Assembly (NCBI GenBank): GCA_963823075.1
Contig: CAWGKE010000001.1
Coordinates: forward strand, 1,364,001-1,428,000
Length of the DNA: 64,000 nt
DNA from: UBA4732 sp963823075
GTDB lineage: Bacteria; Planctomycetota; Planctomycetia; Gemmatales; Gemmataceae
Reading direction: 5' to 3'
Shown: piece by piece, positions 36,558 through 45,972 of the stretch
How the letters are laid out: every line of letters begins with the position of its first letter
Numbering within the stretch: the first letter of the stretch is position 1
Translations under genes and position numbers: made by a program
The notes under the pieces: model-generated
What the model was told of the DNA's origin: nothing
Database searches by the model: none
Seen by the model: only the letters and a program-made list of their open reading frames with translations

Positions 36558-37297
36558 TCCGAGAGAAAATGGAGGCGACGCGCGGCGAGCTGTCCGACAA
36601 GATCGAGAAGCTCGAACAGCAGGTCGTGGACACCGTTCAGGGGGCCACTTCCACCGTCGCCGATGCGGTTCAGGGCGCCAAGGAGATGGTCGAATCCGTG
36701 AAGGACACGATGGAAGGCGCCATGGGGACCGTGAAGGACACGGTGGACAGCGTCCGGGACACGATGGAGAACGTCACGGGCGCCGTGGGCGGCGCGGTGG
36801 ACGACGTCAAGGAAACCTTCCAGGACGCCGCCGAGTGCGTCCGGCAAACGTTCGATCTGCCGCGACAGGTGGACCAGCATCCCTGGCTCATGATGGGCGG
36901 GGCGGTCGCCGTCGGCTTCGTGGCCGGCAAGCTGCTGCCGCACGCTCCCGAGGCGGCCCGCGCGGTCGGCCGCGCCGCCCAGGCGAGCGGCCGATTGGCC
37001 GGCTCGGCGCTGTCCGCGGCCGGCTCGGCGGCGTCCTCCGCCGGCAGCTGGTGGGGCACGCTGGAAAGCATGTTCGGTCCCGAATTGGGCCGGGTCAAGG
37101 AGCTGGCCCTCGGAACGTTGTTCGGCGTGATCCGCGACGTGGCAGTCCAGGCCGCCCCCGAGTCGATTTCCCGCCAGGTGCGGGAGATCATCGACAGTGC
37201 TACGTCCAAAATAGGCGGCAAGCCGGTCGAAGGCGCCGTCCTCAGTCCGCGCCCGCCCGAGGAAGAGGCCCATAATGGGCCGGGGCGGCGGTTCTAG
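36536..37297 (+). CDS. DUF3618-type membrane protein with long amphipathic repeats
   Basis: 253 residues. IREKMEATRGELSDKIEKLE is the DUF3618 start motif. Eleven-residue-like repeats follow (VKDTMEGAMGTVKDTVDSVR, DTMENVTGAVGGAVDDVKET), predicted to lie on a membrane surface. QHPWLMMGGAVAVGFVAGKL is a membrane helix. The C-terminal half (LGRVKELALGTLFGVIRDVA) is less conserved. Its start lies inside the holin-X gene, showing translational coupling. Confidence 0.82.
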   Translation: MVNETEVIREKMEATRGELSDKIEKLEQQVVDTVQGATSTVADAVQGAKEMVESVKDTMEGAMGTVKDTVDSVRDTMENVTGAVGGAVDDVKETFQDAAECVRQTFDLPRQVDQHPWLMMGGAVAVGFVAGKLLPHAPEAARAVGRAAQASGRLAGSALSAAGSAASSAGSWWGTLESMFGPELGRVKELALGTLFGVIRDVAVQAAPESISRQVREIIDSATSKIGGKPVEGAVLSPRPPEEEAHNGPGRRF

Positions 37298-37321
37298 TTC
37301 ACCTTCCGGTGAATCGTTTTG

Positions 37322-37386
37322 TTCAGCCGCGACCCGACAGGGGAGCGGGTCTCGATGACGCGCTTTCCTGTCGGGTCGCGGCTGAA
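37322..37386. repeat. Perfect 20-bp-arm palindrome between convergent genes
   Basis: TTCAGCCGCGACCCGACAGG (37322-37341) pairs fully with 37367-37386 around 25 bases. It sits between the DUF3618 gene and the convergent coiled-coil gene, whose stop is at 37391. The GCCGCGACC core also occurs in the palindrome at 48216. Confidence 0.9.
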
Positions 37387-37390
37387 CTTT

Positions 37391-39422
37391 TCAAAACACT
37401 TCCGCCGCTCCATGCGCCTTGAGCAATAGCTGAAGTCGCGGATCCATTTCATCCGGTTCCGGGAACAGCTGCCGGAAGGCGTCGCCGTGGTCGGACAGGT
37501 CCACGCCGGCCGCCAGACAGCGCGGCAGCACCCAGGCGAACAGCACGGCGTCCAGCGCGTCCGGGGCGCCCGGCTCGGCCGGCCAGCCCGCCAACCGCCG
37601 GTCGGCCGCCAGCACGTTGCGGCGCCACAGCTCGTTCGGCGCCGGCTGCATCTGGTCCAGCAGGAAGCCCAGCGCGTCCTCGTCGGGGCCGTCGGGGTGC
37701 GGCCAGGGGCCGGCCGTCATCTGACCGGCCCGCGCCGGCCGGGCCTTCCAGCCGCGCTTCCACGCCAGGCAGTCCGTGTGCAGGATCGGCCCCAGGGCCG
37801 TCAGCACCGGGTCGGGCGGCGCGGCGCTGAATCCCTCGGACAGCACGCCCAGCACCATCAGCCCCGGCGCCGAATCCAGCCCGGCGGCGCGCTCAGCCAA
37901 CAGGCGCACCAGATCGGCGCCGTAGGCGTCGATGCAGGAGCGGTTGGCGCCGTGCAGCAGCAGCGCCGCCGGCCCCTTCGCCGCGACCGATTCCAGAATC
38001 GGCCGAACCGCCGTCCCGTCCTTGAGGTCGCTCGGCACGTCCAGCTCGGACCAGCGCTCCCCCGACAGAGCCAGGGCGGCGGCCCGCGCCAGCACCGGCG
38101 CCAGCGACCCTTGAAAGAAAACCGCCTGGCCCAGCGACACGGCCGCCAGGGTCTCGCGCGCCACCGCCGACGCCGAACGCGGCTGGAGGCCGACGTTCTC
38201 CAACTGACTTTTCAGGTGCGCATAGGAGGCGATCCAGGCCGAGCAGCGGAACGGCCTCGCGCTCGTAGGTGAGGTGCGCCACGGCTGTCACAGCCGTGCC
38301 CGGCGCCGCGGCGGCGGCGCCGTCGGCCAGGAACGGCCGCAGCACGGCCACCTCGGCCAGAATCGCGTTGACCTCCTGTTGCGCCTGGCGGGCGCGGGCC
38401 ACCACCGCCTCGGCCGTCGCCTCGGCCGTCTGCTCCTTCTTCGCCTCCTCGTCGGCCAGCCGCTGCCGCGCCGCCTCGATCTCCGCCTCGACGCCCTGCT
38501 TCTTCGCCCTCAATTCCTCCACCTCGTCGCCGAGCTGCGACTTCAGCTTTTCCAGCTCCTTGCGATGCTCCTCGCCGATCTGGTGCTTGTACTGCTCGAT
38601 GGCCTCCTGCACCTTCGGGTCGGCGCGCAGCAGCGGCACGCACTCCTCCAGCCGCTTGCCGGTCTGCAGCGCCTCGTCGAGCAGCGTTTGCAGCCGGCGG
38701 CGGTGCAGCGGCGGGATGCGGGAGGCGTGGTCGATGGAGCCGAGCCGGCCGATCAGGTCGTCGTAGAGTTCCTGGCCGACGCCGATGCGCTGAAGGTTTT
38801 CGAGGACCTGTCGGGTGGAGGCGAGGTCGATGAACGAATCGGGTCGCGGCAGCGGCCAGACGAACCAGCGGATGGTCTGGCCCATGCTGACGAGGACGGG
38901 CTGGAGGGCGTGGCGGTTGGGCCAGGCGCCAAGCGGCTGGGCCAGCAGTTCGGGGTCGCAGCGGAATCGGCCGTCGGCCTCGGCCGGTTCCAGGCGCACG
39001 GGGCCGGCCGTCACGCCGTCGGCGAACTCCAGCAGCAGGTCGCGGCCGTCCAGGCGATAAAACGACTCCAACCCTCGCTCCAGGAGGAATTGGCGGGCCT
39101 CGTCGGCGCGGTGGGAGGGGCAGTCAATGCGGAGCAGCTCGGCCGGCACGTCGGGGCGGAGGCGGAAGGCGCGGTACTTGGCGCCGCGGTTGCGCTCGCC
39201 GAAGCTGGGGTCTTCTTCCACGTCCCAGAAGCCGAGGTCGCGGAAGCGCACGGGGAGATGCGGGAACAGGGAGCGCGGCACGTAGATGGAGCCTTGCGGC
39301 GGAAACATGCTGAAGTCGGCCTTGAGCAGCCGGCCCTCGTGGCCGGCCGCCATGACGTAGGCGAAGGTGTAATCCGTCGTGGCGATTTCCGCGCAGAAAC
39401 CGAGGACAATGCGGGGGACCAT
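37391..39422 (-). CDS. Coiled-coil protein of unknown function with a P-loop-like C-terminal part (frame break)
   Basis: About 677 residues from ATG 39422 (MVPRIVLGFCAEIATTDYTF). The first 300 residues have no recognised fold. Residues about 300-370 form a long coiled coil (GEEHRKELEKLKSQLGDEVE, GVEAEIEAARQRLADEEAKK). Near 38225 the frame changes and continues with SQLENVGLQPRSASAVARET, then GQAVFFQGSLAPVLARAAAL, which resembles an AAA-type nucleotide-binding loop lacking the Gly-Lys-Ser core, and AALLLHGANRS as a Walker-B-like strand. I cannot name a family. It stands alone between convergent and divergent genes. Confidence 0.7.
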
Positions 39423-39588
39423 GCGATACCTCAAAAATAGGAAGACCTAGCCGTCTAACCGTCGGCAACAAGGCGAATGGTACGGTATCCTAGCAGAGCC
39501 TGGGGCCGGCCGCAAACGGCCGCGCCCTTTCATCCGCGCCGCCGGCGGGTTACGATGGGGCGAACTCGCCGCCCCCGGAGCATCCCCC

Positions 39589-40614
39589 ATGACCGCGTTC
39601 CTCCTCGCCGCGTTCCTCCTCGCCGACCCGCCACCGCAAACCGGCGTGGTGCGGTCGGAATTCATCTTCACCGACGCCCCGTTCACGGCGTGCCACGCTT
39701 CCACCATCGTCCAGACGCGGAAGGGGACGCTGCTGGCCGCCTGGTTCGGCGGGTCGCGCGAGGGTGCCGCCGACGTCGGGATCTGGCTGGCGCGACAGTC
39801 GGACGGCCAGTGGACGAAACCGGTGGAGGTCGCCGACGGCGCCCAGCCTGACGGCAAGCGATTCCCTTGCTGGAACCCCGTCCTCTTCCAGCCGAAAGAC
39901 GGGCCGCTGATGCTGTTCTACAAGGTCGGCCCGAACCCGCGCGTCTGGCGCGCCATGCTGACCACCAGCGACGACGACGGTGTGACGTGGTCGGCGCCGC
40001 GGCCGCTGCCGGACGGCTTCCTCGGGCCGATCAAGGACAAGCCGGTCCAACTGGCCGACGGCGCCGTTCTCTGCCCCAGCAGCACGGAGGACGGCGGCTG
40101 GCGCGTCCACTTCGAGCGCACCGACGACCGCGGCCGCGACTGGTCGAAGACCGACCCCCTCAACGACGGCAAGGAGATCGAAGCCATCCAGCCGACGATC
40201 CTGTCCCACGCCGACGGCCGCCTCCAGGCGCTGGGCCGCAGCCGCCAGGGCAAAATCTGGCAGGCGTGGTCGAAGGACGACGGCAAGACGTGGGGCGCGA
40301 TGGAACTCACGGACTTGCCGAATCCCAATTCCGGCATCGACGCCGTGACGCTGGCCGACGGCCGCCAGCTGCTCGTCTGCAACCACACGACGAAAGACCG
40401 CAGCCCGCTCAATGTCGCCGTATCTGACGACGGCAAGACGTGGAAGTCCGCTCTGGTTCTGGAGACGGAAGCGGGCGAGTATTCGTATCCGGCCGTCGTC
40501 CAGGACCGCGACGGCCTCGTCCACATCACCTACACCTGGAAGCGGCAGCGCATCAAACATGTTGTCGTGGATCCGAAAAAGCTGACGCTCACCGACCTGC
40601 CGGCGTCGCCGTGA
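39589..40614 (+). CDS. Exo-alpha-sialidase-like BNR-repeat protein, secreted
   Basis: 341 residues with a short signal peptide (MTAFLLAAFLLADPPPQTGV). Asp-box repeats are visible: TSDDDGVTWSAPR, RTDDRGRDWSKT, SKDDGKTWGAM and SDDGKTWKS. GTLLAAWFGGSREGAADVGI and PNSGIDAVTLADGRQLLVCN are typical of planctomycete sialidase-family propellers. The enzyme may cleave terminal sugars, or the protein may only bind glycans. Stop at 40614, followed by a gene-free region. Confidence 0.9.
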   Translation: MTAFLLAAFLLADPPPQTGVVRSEFIFTDAPFTACHASTIVQTRKGTLLAAWFGGSREGAADVGIWLARQSDGQWTKPVEVADGAQPDGKRFPCWNPVLFQPKDGPLMLFYKVGPNPRVWRAMLTTSDDDGVTWSAPRPLPDGFLGPIKDKPVQLADGAVLCPSSTEDGGWRVHFERTDDRGRDWSKTDPLNDGKEIEAIQPTILSHADGRLQALGRSRQGKIWQAWSKDDGKTWGAMELTDLPNPNSGIDAVTLADGRQLLVCNHTTKDRSPLNVAVSDDGKTWKSALVLETEAGEYSYPAVVQDRDGLVHITYTWKRQRIKHVVVDPKKLTLTDLPASP

Positions 40615-41013
40615 TCCGGCGGGAGCGCTGGGAACGCTGCGGCCGGCGCTCATTTGCGCCAATTGGCCGCGGTGATGCGCCAAATGGTGCATGGTTTGGC
40701 GCACACTTAACTCCTTGGCAGCATTGACTTTTCCGGGCCTCGCGCCAATGCGCCAAACTTTCGGCGCCCGGCGTGCTTTCCTCATTTGCCGGCCAGAGCC
40801 ATTCGACCGGCCGCCTGCTTCCCTGGGTGGATGGATGCTTCGCCATGACGCACCAGGATGTTGCGGGGACGCGGGCGGCGGTCGAGTGTACCGCGCGGAA
40901 GGGGCGTCTGGGCAGGGGAAGTGGAGGGGAAAAGAGTGGTCGGTCCCAGTAAGGACGTGCAGGGTGGGTCATAAGACCCATCCTACAGGATTCCTCAACT
41001 CGGCCGTGGCAAG
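40615..41013. other. Gene-free region with repeated TGCGCCAA octamers and a hairpin
   Basis: No gene is supported in these 399 bp. TGCGCCAA occurs at 40655, 40676 and 40749 on the plus strand and once inverted (TTGGCGCA, 40696), so four copies lie within 102 bp. Near the far end GGTGGGTC-ATAA-GACCCATCC (40963-40983) is a hairpin just before the convergent vsr stop and is likely a terminator. The octamer cluster lies between convergent genes and so does not look like an ordinary promoter. Confidence 0.55.
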
Positions 41014-41490
41014 CTAGGCTTTGTGTGCCTCGGCGCCGGCCGATCCCTGCTCCAACAGCACTTTCAGCCGTTCCAGGCAGCGGCCGCCTTCCTCTCGGAG
41101 TTCATGTTCCCAGAACCGCAAAACGCGGACGGCGGCGCCTTTAAGCTCGGCATTATTCACGCGGTCCCGCTGCTGATTCCGCGCGATCTTCGCTTTCCAG
41201 AAGGGGCGGTTGACGGTCGGGAGGTGACCGCAACGTGGGCACCCATGCCAGTAACAACCGTCGAGGAACACGGCGACCTTGTGGTCCGGGAAGAAAATGT
41301 CCGGCTTGCCGGCCAAGCCCGTGGTCTGGAGCGTCCACCCCCGGACGCCGGCGCGTACCAGCATCCCCCGGAATCGGGCCTCCGTCGTGCGGTTGCCCCG
41401 ACCACGGATCGCCCCCATGCGGCGGGAGTGAGCGACGGGGACGCCCTCGAACTTGCCGCCGACCAGCTTCTCGCGGAGCGACCGTTCCAT
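41014..41490 (-). CDS. vsr: Very short patch repair endonuclease
   Basis: 158 residues. RTTEARFRGMLVRAGVRGWT is the N-terminal region, and GKPDIFFPDHKVAVFLDGCY-WHGCP with RPFWKAKIARNQQRDRVNNA are the Vsr signatures, including the catalytic Asp in FLDG and the zinc-linked WHGCPRCG. It nicks beside T:G mismatches that arise when 5-methylcytosine deaminates, and so protects sites of the adjacent C5 methyltransferase. It is last in a three-gene minus-strand unit; 42 bp separate it from the endonuclease gene. Confidence 0.95.
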   Translation of the reverse strand: MERSLREKLVGGKFEGVPVAHSRRMGAIRGRGNRTTEARFRGMLVRAGVRGWTLQTTGLAGKPDIFFPDHKVAVFLDGCYWHGCPRCGHLPTVNRPFWKAKIARNQQRDRVNNAELKGAAVRVLRFWEHELREEGGRCLERLKVLLEQGSAGAEAHKA

Positions 41491-41532
41491 GTGGTCTCGA
41501 TCCTGTCGGGGGGAGTTCGGCGACCCACGCGG

Positions 41533-42513
41533 CTACTCGTTGGCGATGGAGTCGCAAAAGTGCCGGGCAAAGAAGAAGAGCCATTCGAGCTGGCTGTGCT
41601 GCAAGATGCTAACGTTGAAATCGTCCGGGACCACATCCAACGAGATGATGGAATTCAAGTCGCGGATGGTGAAGGCGCAATCCTCCGGCTCCGTATCGCT
41701 GGGGGAAACGCAGGCCCGGATCAGGGCGCAGGCCATTTCCAGGAACGCCAGGCCGTTGTCCGCGAGGTGGTTCCACAGTTCGATCCCGATTCGGACGGCC
41801 ACCCGAACCGTCACCTTTTCCTTGACGAAGGTGCAATCCCACCTGCCGTCCGGCCGGACAATGACGGCCGCTTGGGGCAGCTTTTCACCAATGTTCCGCA
41901 GGATGTGCCAGTCCTTCTTGTTGGACTGCTTCTTCGTTCCATAGAGGACGCCGTAGGTGAAGTCCACCTGGGTCGTCCCGGCTTGCCGCGCCCAGCCGCG
42001 GGCGTGGGCGATAATGGCGTCGGCGATGTTTTCGCTCATCTCGTCGTTGAGGCAACGGGGGCCGCTCTTGAGAGTGGCGACCCGGAAAGGGTCGCTTCCC
42101 GGCTGCCGGCCGTCGAGGACGGACTCGGCCGAGTGCATCCCACTGGCCACGCACTCCCAACCGTAGATAGGCAGGACCACCGTTTCCACCATGCGCCCGG
42201 CCGAAGTTTCCATCGACGAGAAGAGCTTTGCCGGGAGAATGTCTTGCTCGATCTCATAGACGTGCCGGTAGGACTTTTTGAAGGTGTGGAATAGGAGGAC
42301 GAACGGATTGGTGTTGAACTTGGCGAAGAGCGCGCTCTCCAACGGCAGCGACTCGACGTGGGCGGAGATGCGCCGCCGGAAGTCCGTCTCCATTTTCAGC
42401 ACGCGATTCACCGCATCCTGGTCCGCGTCGAGCGTTGCAAGCGACTCCAGGAGGCCGCTCTTTTTGATTTCCAGGGCCTTTGGTCTTGGCATGCCGGCGT
42501 GCGAGCGAGCCAT
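41533..42513 (-). CDS. Putative type II restriction endonuclease
   Basis: 326 residues. The start ATG 42513 overlaps the methyltransferase stop (ATGA); ATG 42492 is an alternative. No classic PD-(D/E)xK could be assigned with certainty, but DGRWDCTFVKEKVTVRVAVR and ESVLDGRQPGSDPFRVATLKSG hold candidate catalytic acids and Lys. The context (between C5 methyltransferase and Vsr) supports a cognate restriction enzyme; a PmeII-like family is possible. Recognition site unknown. Codon use is less GC-biased than in neighbours, in line with horizontal transfer. Confidence 0.8.
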   Translation of the reverse strand: MARSHAGMPRPKALEIKKSGLLESLATLDADQDAVNRVLKMETDFRRRISAHVESLPLESALFAKFNTNPFVLLFHTFKKSYRHVYEIEQDILPAKLFSSMETSAGRMVETVVLPIYGWECVASGMHSAESVLDGRQPGSDPFRVATLKSGPRCLNDEMSENIADAIIAHARGWARQAGTTQVDFTYGVLYGTKKQSNKKDWHILRNIGEKLPQAAVIVRPDGRWDCTFVKEKVTVRVAVRIGIELWNHLADNGLAFLEMACALIRACVSPSDTEPEDCAFTIRDLNSIISLDVVPDDFNVSILQHSQLEWLFFFARHFCDSIANE

Positions 42514-43868
42514 CACGGCCCCCCTTCGATTTCGCGGACCTTCCGCTGCGTTTTTGCGGCGCGGTACGTGGGGTTGCCGTTCTCCTGGCCGTCCTTCCAG
42601 AGGAAGGTCTTGCCGTTCTTGAACCATTGCCGGGTACGGATGTGAGACTTCACATACACGACCCGACAAGCCGGGTGTTCGCCCGTGGCGGCCGTCATGC
42701 CGGCCTCATAGATCGCATCCAGCTCCTGCGCGACCAGTTGGCCGCACACCTGGCCCAATCGCACGGGCACGGCGTTGCCCACCTGGGCGTACTGCTCCAC
42801 GGTCTTGCCGGAGAACTCCCAATCGTCGGGGAATTCCTGCACGCGGGCGCACTCCCGTAAAGTCAGCGCTCGCGTTTCCGTGGGGTGGCAAAGGGAAGTG
42901 CTGGCGTGGTTCGGCATCGTCACGATGGTCGGGCAGGGCAGGTCGAACGTCAAGCGGCGCCACCAGCCGGATCGGCCCCCTTTCGCGCTGTACGCCTTAC
43001 CCATCGACTCCTTGGCCACCTCGGCGGGCAACGATCTCCAGTTGCTGCCGGGCGGAATCATCGCCAGGTATTTCTTCTTCCGTGGGCTGAAATCCATGAT
43101 AACGGGTTCGGCCTCGACCAGCCCGGCCAAGGCCTCGCCCAGGGTGCGGAAGGGCATGAAGCGCTCCGGCGGCTCCTCGAACAGAGACCGCTGCACCCCT
43201 TCGACGCCTCCCTCCATTCCATGCGTCGGCGCGGGGAATTCAACGAGCCGGTTAAAGCGGTTCCCGACGAAGATGGCCCGCTCCCGCAGCTGCGGCGCGC
43301 CGTAGTTGACGGCGTTGACCTCGAAGGCGTCGATCCGATAGGCGTACCGGAGGTCAAGCAGGAACGACTGTATCACGGAGCCGGGTTGCTCGTCGGGTTC
43401 CAGCGGCGGGCCGCCCTTGTCCGGCCGGTCCTTGATGGGGCGGTGCCGCAGGGCCGCCGACATCAACCCACGGACGTTCTCCATCACGAACATCTTGGGT
43501 CGGAAGTGCTGAACGTAGCGAAGGAACTGCCACAGCAGCGTCCCCCGAGGGTCTTGGACCGTGGCCCGCTTGCCCGTGGTGCTGAAAGTCTGGCATGGCG
43601 GGCCGCCCACGATCAGGTCCAGTTGGCCGGGTTCGAGGCCAACGTCGTCCATGACCCGCTGGGGGTCCAGACCCCCGATGTCGCCCTCATAGACCTTGAA
43701 GTCGCGGTTGCTCACGCGGCCCGCGTCGCGGTTGCCCCGGATCGTCGCGCAGAATGCGGGCGCCTTCTCCACGCAAGCCAGCAGCTTGAACCTTCCCGTC
43801 TTAGCCAGGCCGATGTCGAAACCCATGCCGCCGCTGAACAGGGAAAGCACTGCGTACTGTCTAGTCAA
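42513..43868 (-). CDS. DNA (cytosine-5) methyltransferase, type II
   Basis: 451 residues. Motif I is VLSLFSGGMGFDIGLAKTG, motif IV LIVGGPPCQTFSTTGKRA with the catalytic PCQ, motif VI FVMENVRGLMSAALRHR, motif VIII YGAPQLRERAIFVGNRF and motif X EQYAQVGNAVPVRLGQ. The target recognition region lies about residues 200-330. The start is TTG 43868 with GGAG 8 bp upstream; no ATG or GTG is in reach. First gene of the restriction-modification-Vsr unit, which is transcribed leftward. Confidence 0.95.
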   Translation of the reverse strand: MTRQYAVLSLFSGGMGFDIGLAKTGRFKLLACVEKAPAFCATIRGNRDAGRVSNRDFKVYEGDIGGLDPQRVMDDVGLEPGQLDLIVGGPPCQTFSTTGKRATVQDPRGTLLWQFLRYVQHFRPKMFVMENVRGLMSAALRHRPIKDRPDKGGPPLEPDEQPGSVIQSFLLDLRYAYRIDAFEVNAVNYGAPQLRERAIFVGNRFNRLVEFPAPTHGMEGGVEGVQRSLFEEPPERFMPFRTLGEALAGLVEAEPVIMDFSPRKKKYLAMIPPGSNWRSLPAEVAKESMGKAYSAKGGRSGWWRRLTFDLPCPTIVTMPNHASTSLCHPTETRALTLRECARVQEFPDDWEFSGKTVEQYAQVGNAVPVRLGQVCGQLVAQELDAIYEAGMTAATGEHPACRVVYVKSHIRTRQWFKNGKTFLWKDGQENGNPTYRAAKTQRKVREIEGGP

Positions 43869-44319
43869 TGGGAACGCTCCGTCGATGCCTGAGCTTGCCC
43901 GTCCGTACCGGGGCCGGCCCCAAAGGGCGACGACACCCGCTCACTGTACCGCCTTCGACCGCGCCGACGCGAGGACCGTAGCAGGTTGGCCACGGAAAAA
44001 AGCCGTCCGGGATAGGGCCGCGTCGGTGGGGGCGCTTAAAGCGACTATCCGGGCGGATCGTGTTGCTTCCTCGGACGGCGGGGCCGCCGGCGGAGCCTCG
44101 CAGCGTCGTTGATCGGGATCGGGTCGGCGCCGGATGCGTCGGGCGATTCGTTCATCGAGCCGCTCCAGGTGGGTGTCTCCTCACGGGGCCGCGCTTCACC
44201 GCGCGATTATCCGCGCCGGAATGGTGGACCGCAAGAGCCGGGTTCGCCTTGTGTCAGGCAACCGTCTATCGCCGCCGAAGGGCTTGGCATCCCCCCGCTC
44301 GCCGCGGTACCATCACGGA
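43869..44319. other. 451-bp gene-free region upstream of the R-M operon
   Basis: I see no supportable gene in either direction. It separates the R-M operon from the methanofuran block and should hold promoters for both. No clear sigma-70 boxes were found. A run of six A at about 43999 is the only AT-rich patch. Confidence 0.5.
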
Positions 44320-44955
44320 ATGAGCCAGAAACCCGTTCCAGGCGCGAAGAAGGGCCGCGGCGAGGCGAACCCCTTCCCGTTCGGCCAGGCCGAGGGCCGG
44401 CAAGCCGTCCCCGCGGCCCCGCCGCCGTCGCCTCCATTGCGCCCCACTTTTATAGACTATTTCCTGATCGTGCTGGGATTCGCTCTGTCCGCCTATCTGG
44501 CGCGCATCGCCCCGCTGCCGGTCGAGGCCCGCGACGCCGCCGCCGATCCGCGCCTGCGAACAGCCATCTCGTATCTCTCTGACTTCATGCGCCTGCCGGA
44601 GGGCGTGCTTCTGTTGGGGCCGTTGTTCCTCGTCGGCCAATGGGCGCGGGGCCGGAAGCAGGGGTTGACCTCCCTCGAATGGTTGTGGGTGCTGTCGTGG
44701 TTCGGCGTGGCCATCCTCACCGGCCTGACGGCGTGGAGAAACGCCTTCCCCGGCCTGGCGCCGTCCGTGATCGGCCGCCTGCCGTGGCTGTGGTATCTGA
44801 TCCTGGTCCCGTCGATGGCCGGCCTGGGCGTGGTGCTGCGGCTGCTGGGGATGTTCAGCCGGCGGCCGGCGCCGTGGACGCACGCGCTGGGCCTGGCGCT
44901 GCTCGTCTGGCCGGTGCTGCCGCTGGCCGGCGTGCTGACCGTGGGGAAGTTTTAG
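44320..44955 (+). CDS. Multi-pass membrane protein of unknown function
   Basis: 211 residues. After a 45-residue hydrophilic Pro-rich start come five likely helices, for example FIDYFLIVLGFALSAYLARI, LPEGVLLLGPLFLVGQWARG, WLWVLSWFGVAILTGLTAWR, LWYLILVPSMAGLGVVLRLL and HALGLALLVWPVLPLAGVLT. No family recognised. It ends 15 bp before mfnF, so they are probably one transcript. Confidence 0.75.
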   Translation: MSQKPVPGAKKGRGEANPFPFGQAEGRQAVPAAPPPSPPLRPTFIDYFLIVLGFALSAYLARIAPLPVEARDAAADPRLRTAISYLSDFMRLPEGVLLLGPLFLVGQWARGRKQGLTSLEWLWVLSWFGVAILTGLTAWRNAFPGLAPSVIGRLPWLWYLILVPSMAGLGVVLRLLGMFSRRPAPWTHALGLALLVWPVLPLAGVLTVGKF

Positions 44956-44970
44956 GATGGGAAAACGGAC

Positions 44971-45963
44971 ATGAATCGCGCCGTTCTCGGCCTCGACGTG
45001 GGCGGCGCCAACCTCAAGGCGGCCCACACCGACGGCGCCGCCCGCAGCCGGCCCTTCGCCCTGTGGAAGAACCCCGGCGGATTGGCGGACGCCTTGCGCG
45101 GCCTCATCGCCGAGACGCCGACCGCCGACGTGCTGGCCGTCACCATGACCGGCGAGCTGTGCGACTGCTTCGAGAGCAAACGGCAGGGCGTGCTGGCCAT
45201 TCTCGACGCCGTGGCGGCAGCGGCGGCCGGCAAGACGATCCGCGTCTGGCGCATCGACGGCCGCTTCACCGACCTGGCGGAGGCGCGGGCGGCGCCGCTG
45301 AAGGCGGCGGCGGCGAACTGGCTGGCGCTGGCGACGTTCGCGGGGCGGTTCGCGCCGGAGGGGACGGCGCTGCTGATCGACGTCGGCTCGACCACCACGG
45401 ACCTCGTGCCGCTGCAAGACGGCCGACCCGTCCCGCAGGCCCGCACCGACCCGGAACGGCTGCGCTGCGGCGAGCTGGTTTACACCGGCGTTCGCCGCAC
45501 GCCGCTCTGCGCCATCCTGGGATCGGAGGGGGCGGCGGAGCTGTTCGCCACGACGCTGGACGTGTACCTGCATTTGGGTTGGATCGCGGAAGACCCTGCG
45601 AACTGCAACACCGCCGACGGGCGCCCCGCCACGAAGGCCGCCGCCGAGGCCCGGTTGGCGCGGATGCTCTGCGCCGACCTGGAGACGTGTACCGCTGAGG
45701 AGAGAAAGAAGCTCGTCAATCGAGTATTGCTTAAGCAGGTCCACACACTTCAATGGGCGGTTGAAGAGGTCGTCCGTCGCCGGCCGGAACCGCCCCGCAT
45801 GGTCGTCACAGCCGGCGAGGGAGAGTTTCTGACGTGGCCCTTGCTGAAACAGCAGGAGGCGATCCCACCCTGCGACGTGGTGCGTCTCGGCAACAACCTC
45901 AGCCCCGAAGTGTCCCGAGCGGCCTGCGCCTATGCCGTGGCCGTCCTTGCGGCGGAGGAGTGA
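44971..45963 (+). CDS. mfnF: Methanofuran synthesis MfnF-like hydantoinase/oxoprolinase family protein
   Basis: 330 residues. The N-terminal actin-fold motif is AVLGLDVGGANLKAAHTDGA; TMTGELCDCFESKRQGV and LLIDVGSTTTDLVPLQDGRP are signatures of the 'H4MPT-linked C1 transfer pathway' hydantoinase family. In methanogens MfnF joins the furan diphosphate unit to the tyramine-glutamate part of methanofuran. Presence of mfnE and mfnB homologues within 4 kb supports that role. The planctomycete product is likely a methanofuran-type cofactor for formaldehyde oxidation or C1 transfer. Confidence 0.88.
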   Translation: MNRAVLGLDVGGANLKAAHTDGAARSRPFALWKNPGGLADALRGLIAETPTADVLAVTMTGELCDCFESKRQGVLAILDAVAAAAAGKTIRVWRIDGRFTDLAEARAAPLKAAAANWLALATFAGRFAPEGTALLIDVGSTTTDLVPLQDGRPVPQARTDPERLRCGELVYTGVRRTPLCAILGSEGAAELFATTLDVYLHLGWIAEDPANCNTADGRPATKAAAEARLARMLCADLETCTAEERKKLVNRVLLKQVHTLQWAVEEVVRRRPEPPRMVVTAGEGEFLTWPLLKQQEAIPPCDVVRLGNNLSPEVSRAACAYAVAVLAAEE

Positions 45964-45972
45964 AACGCGCCC

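Noticed and set aside
43869..44319. Short frames in the region before the R-M operon
   Set aside because: None has a ribosome site, a domain or a codon pattern like neighbours.
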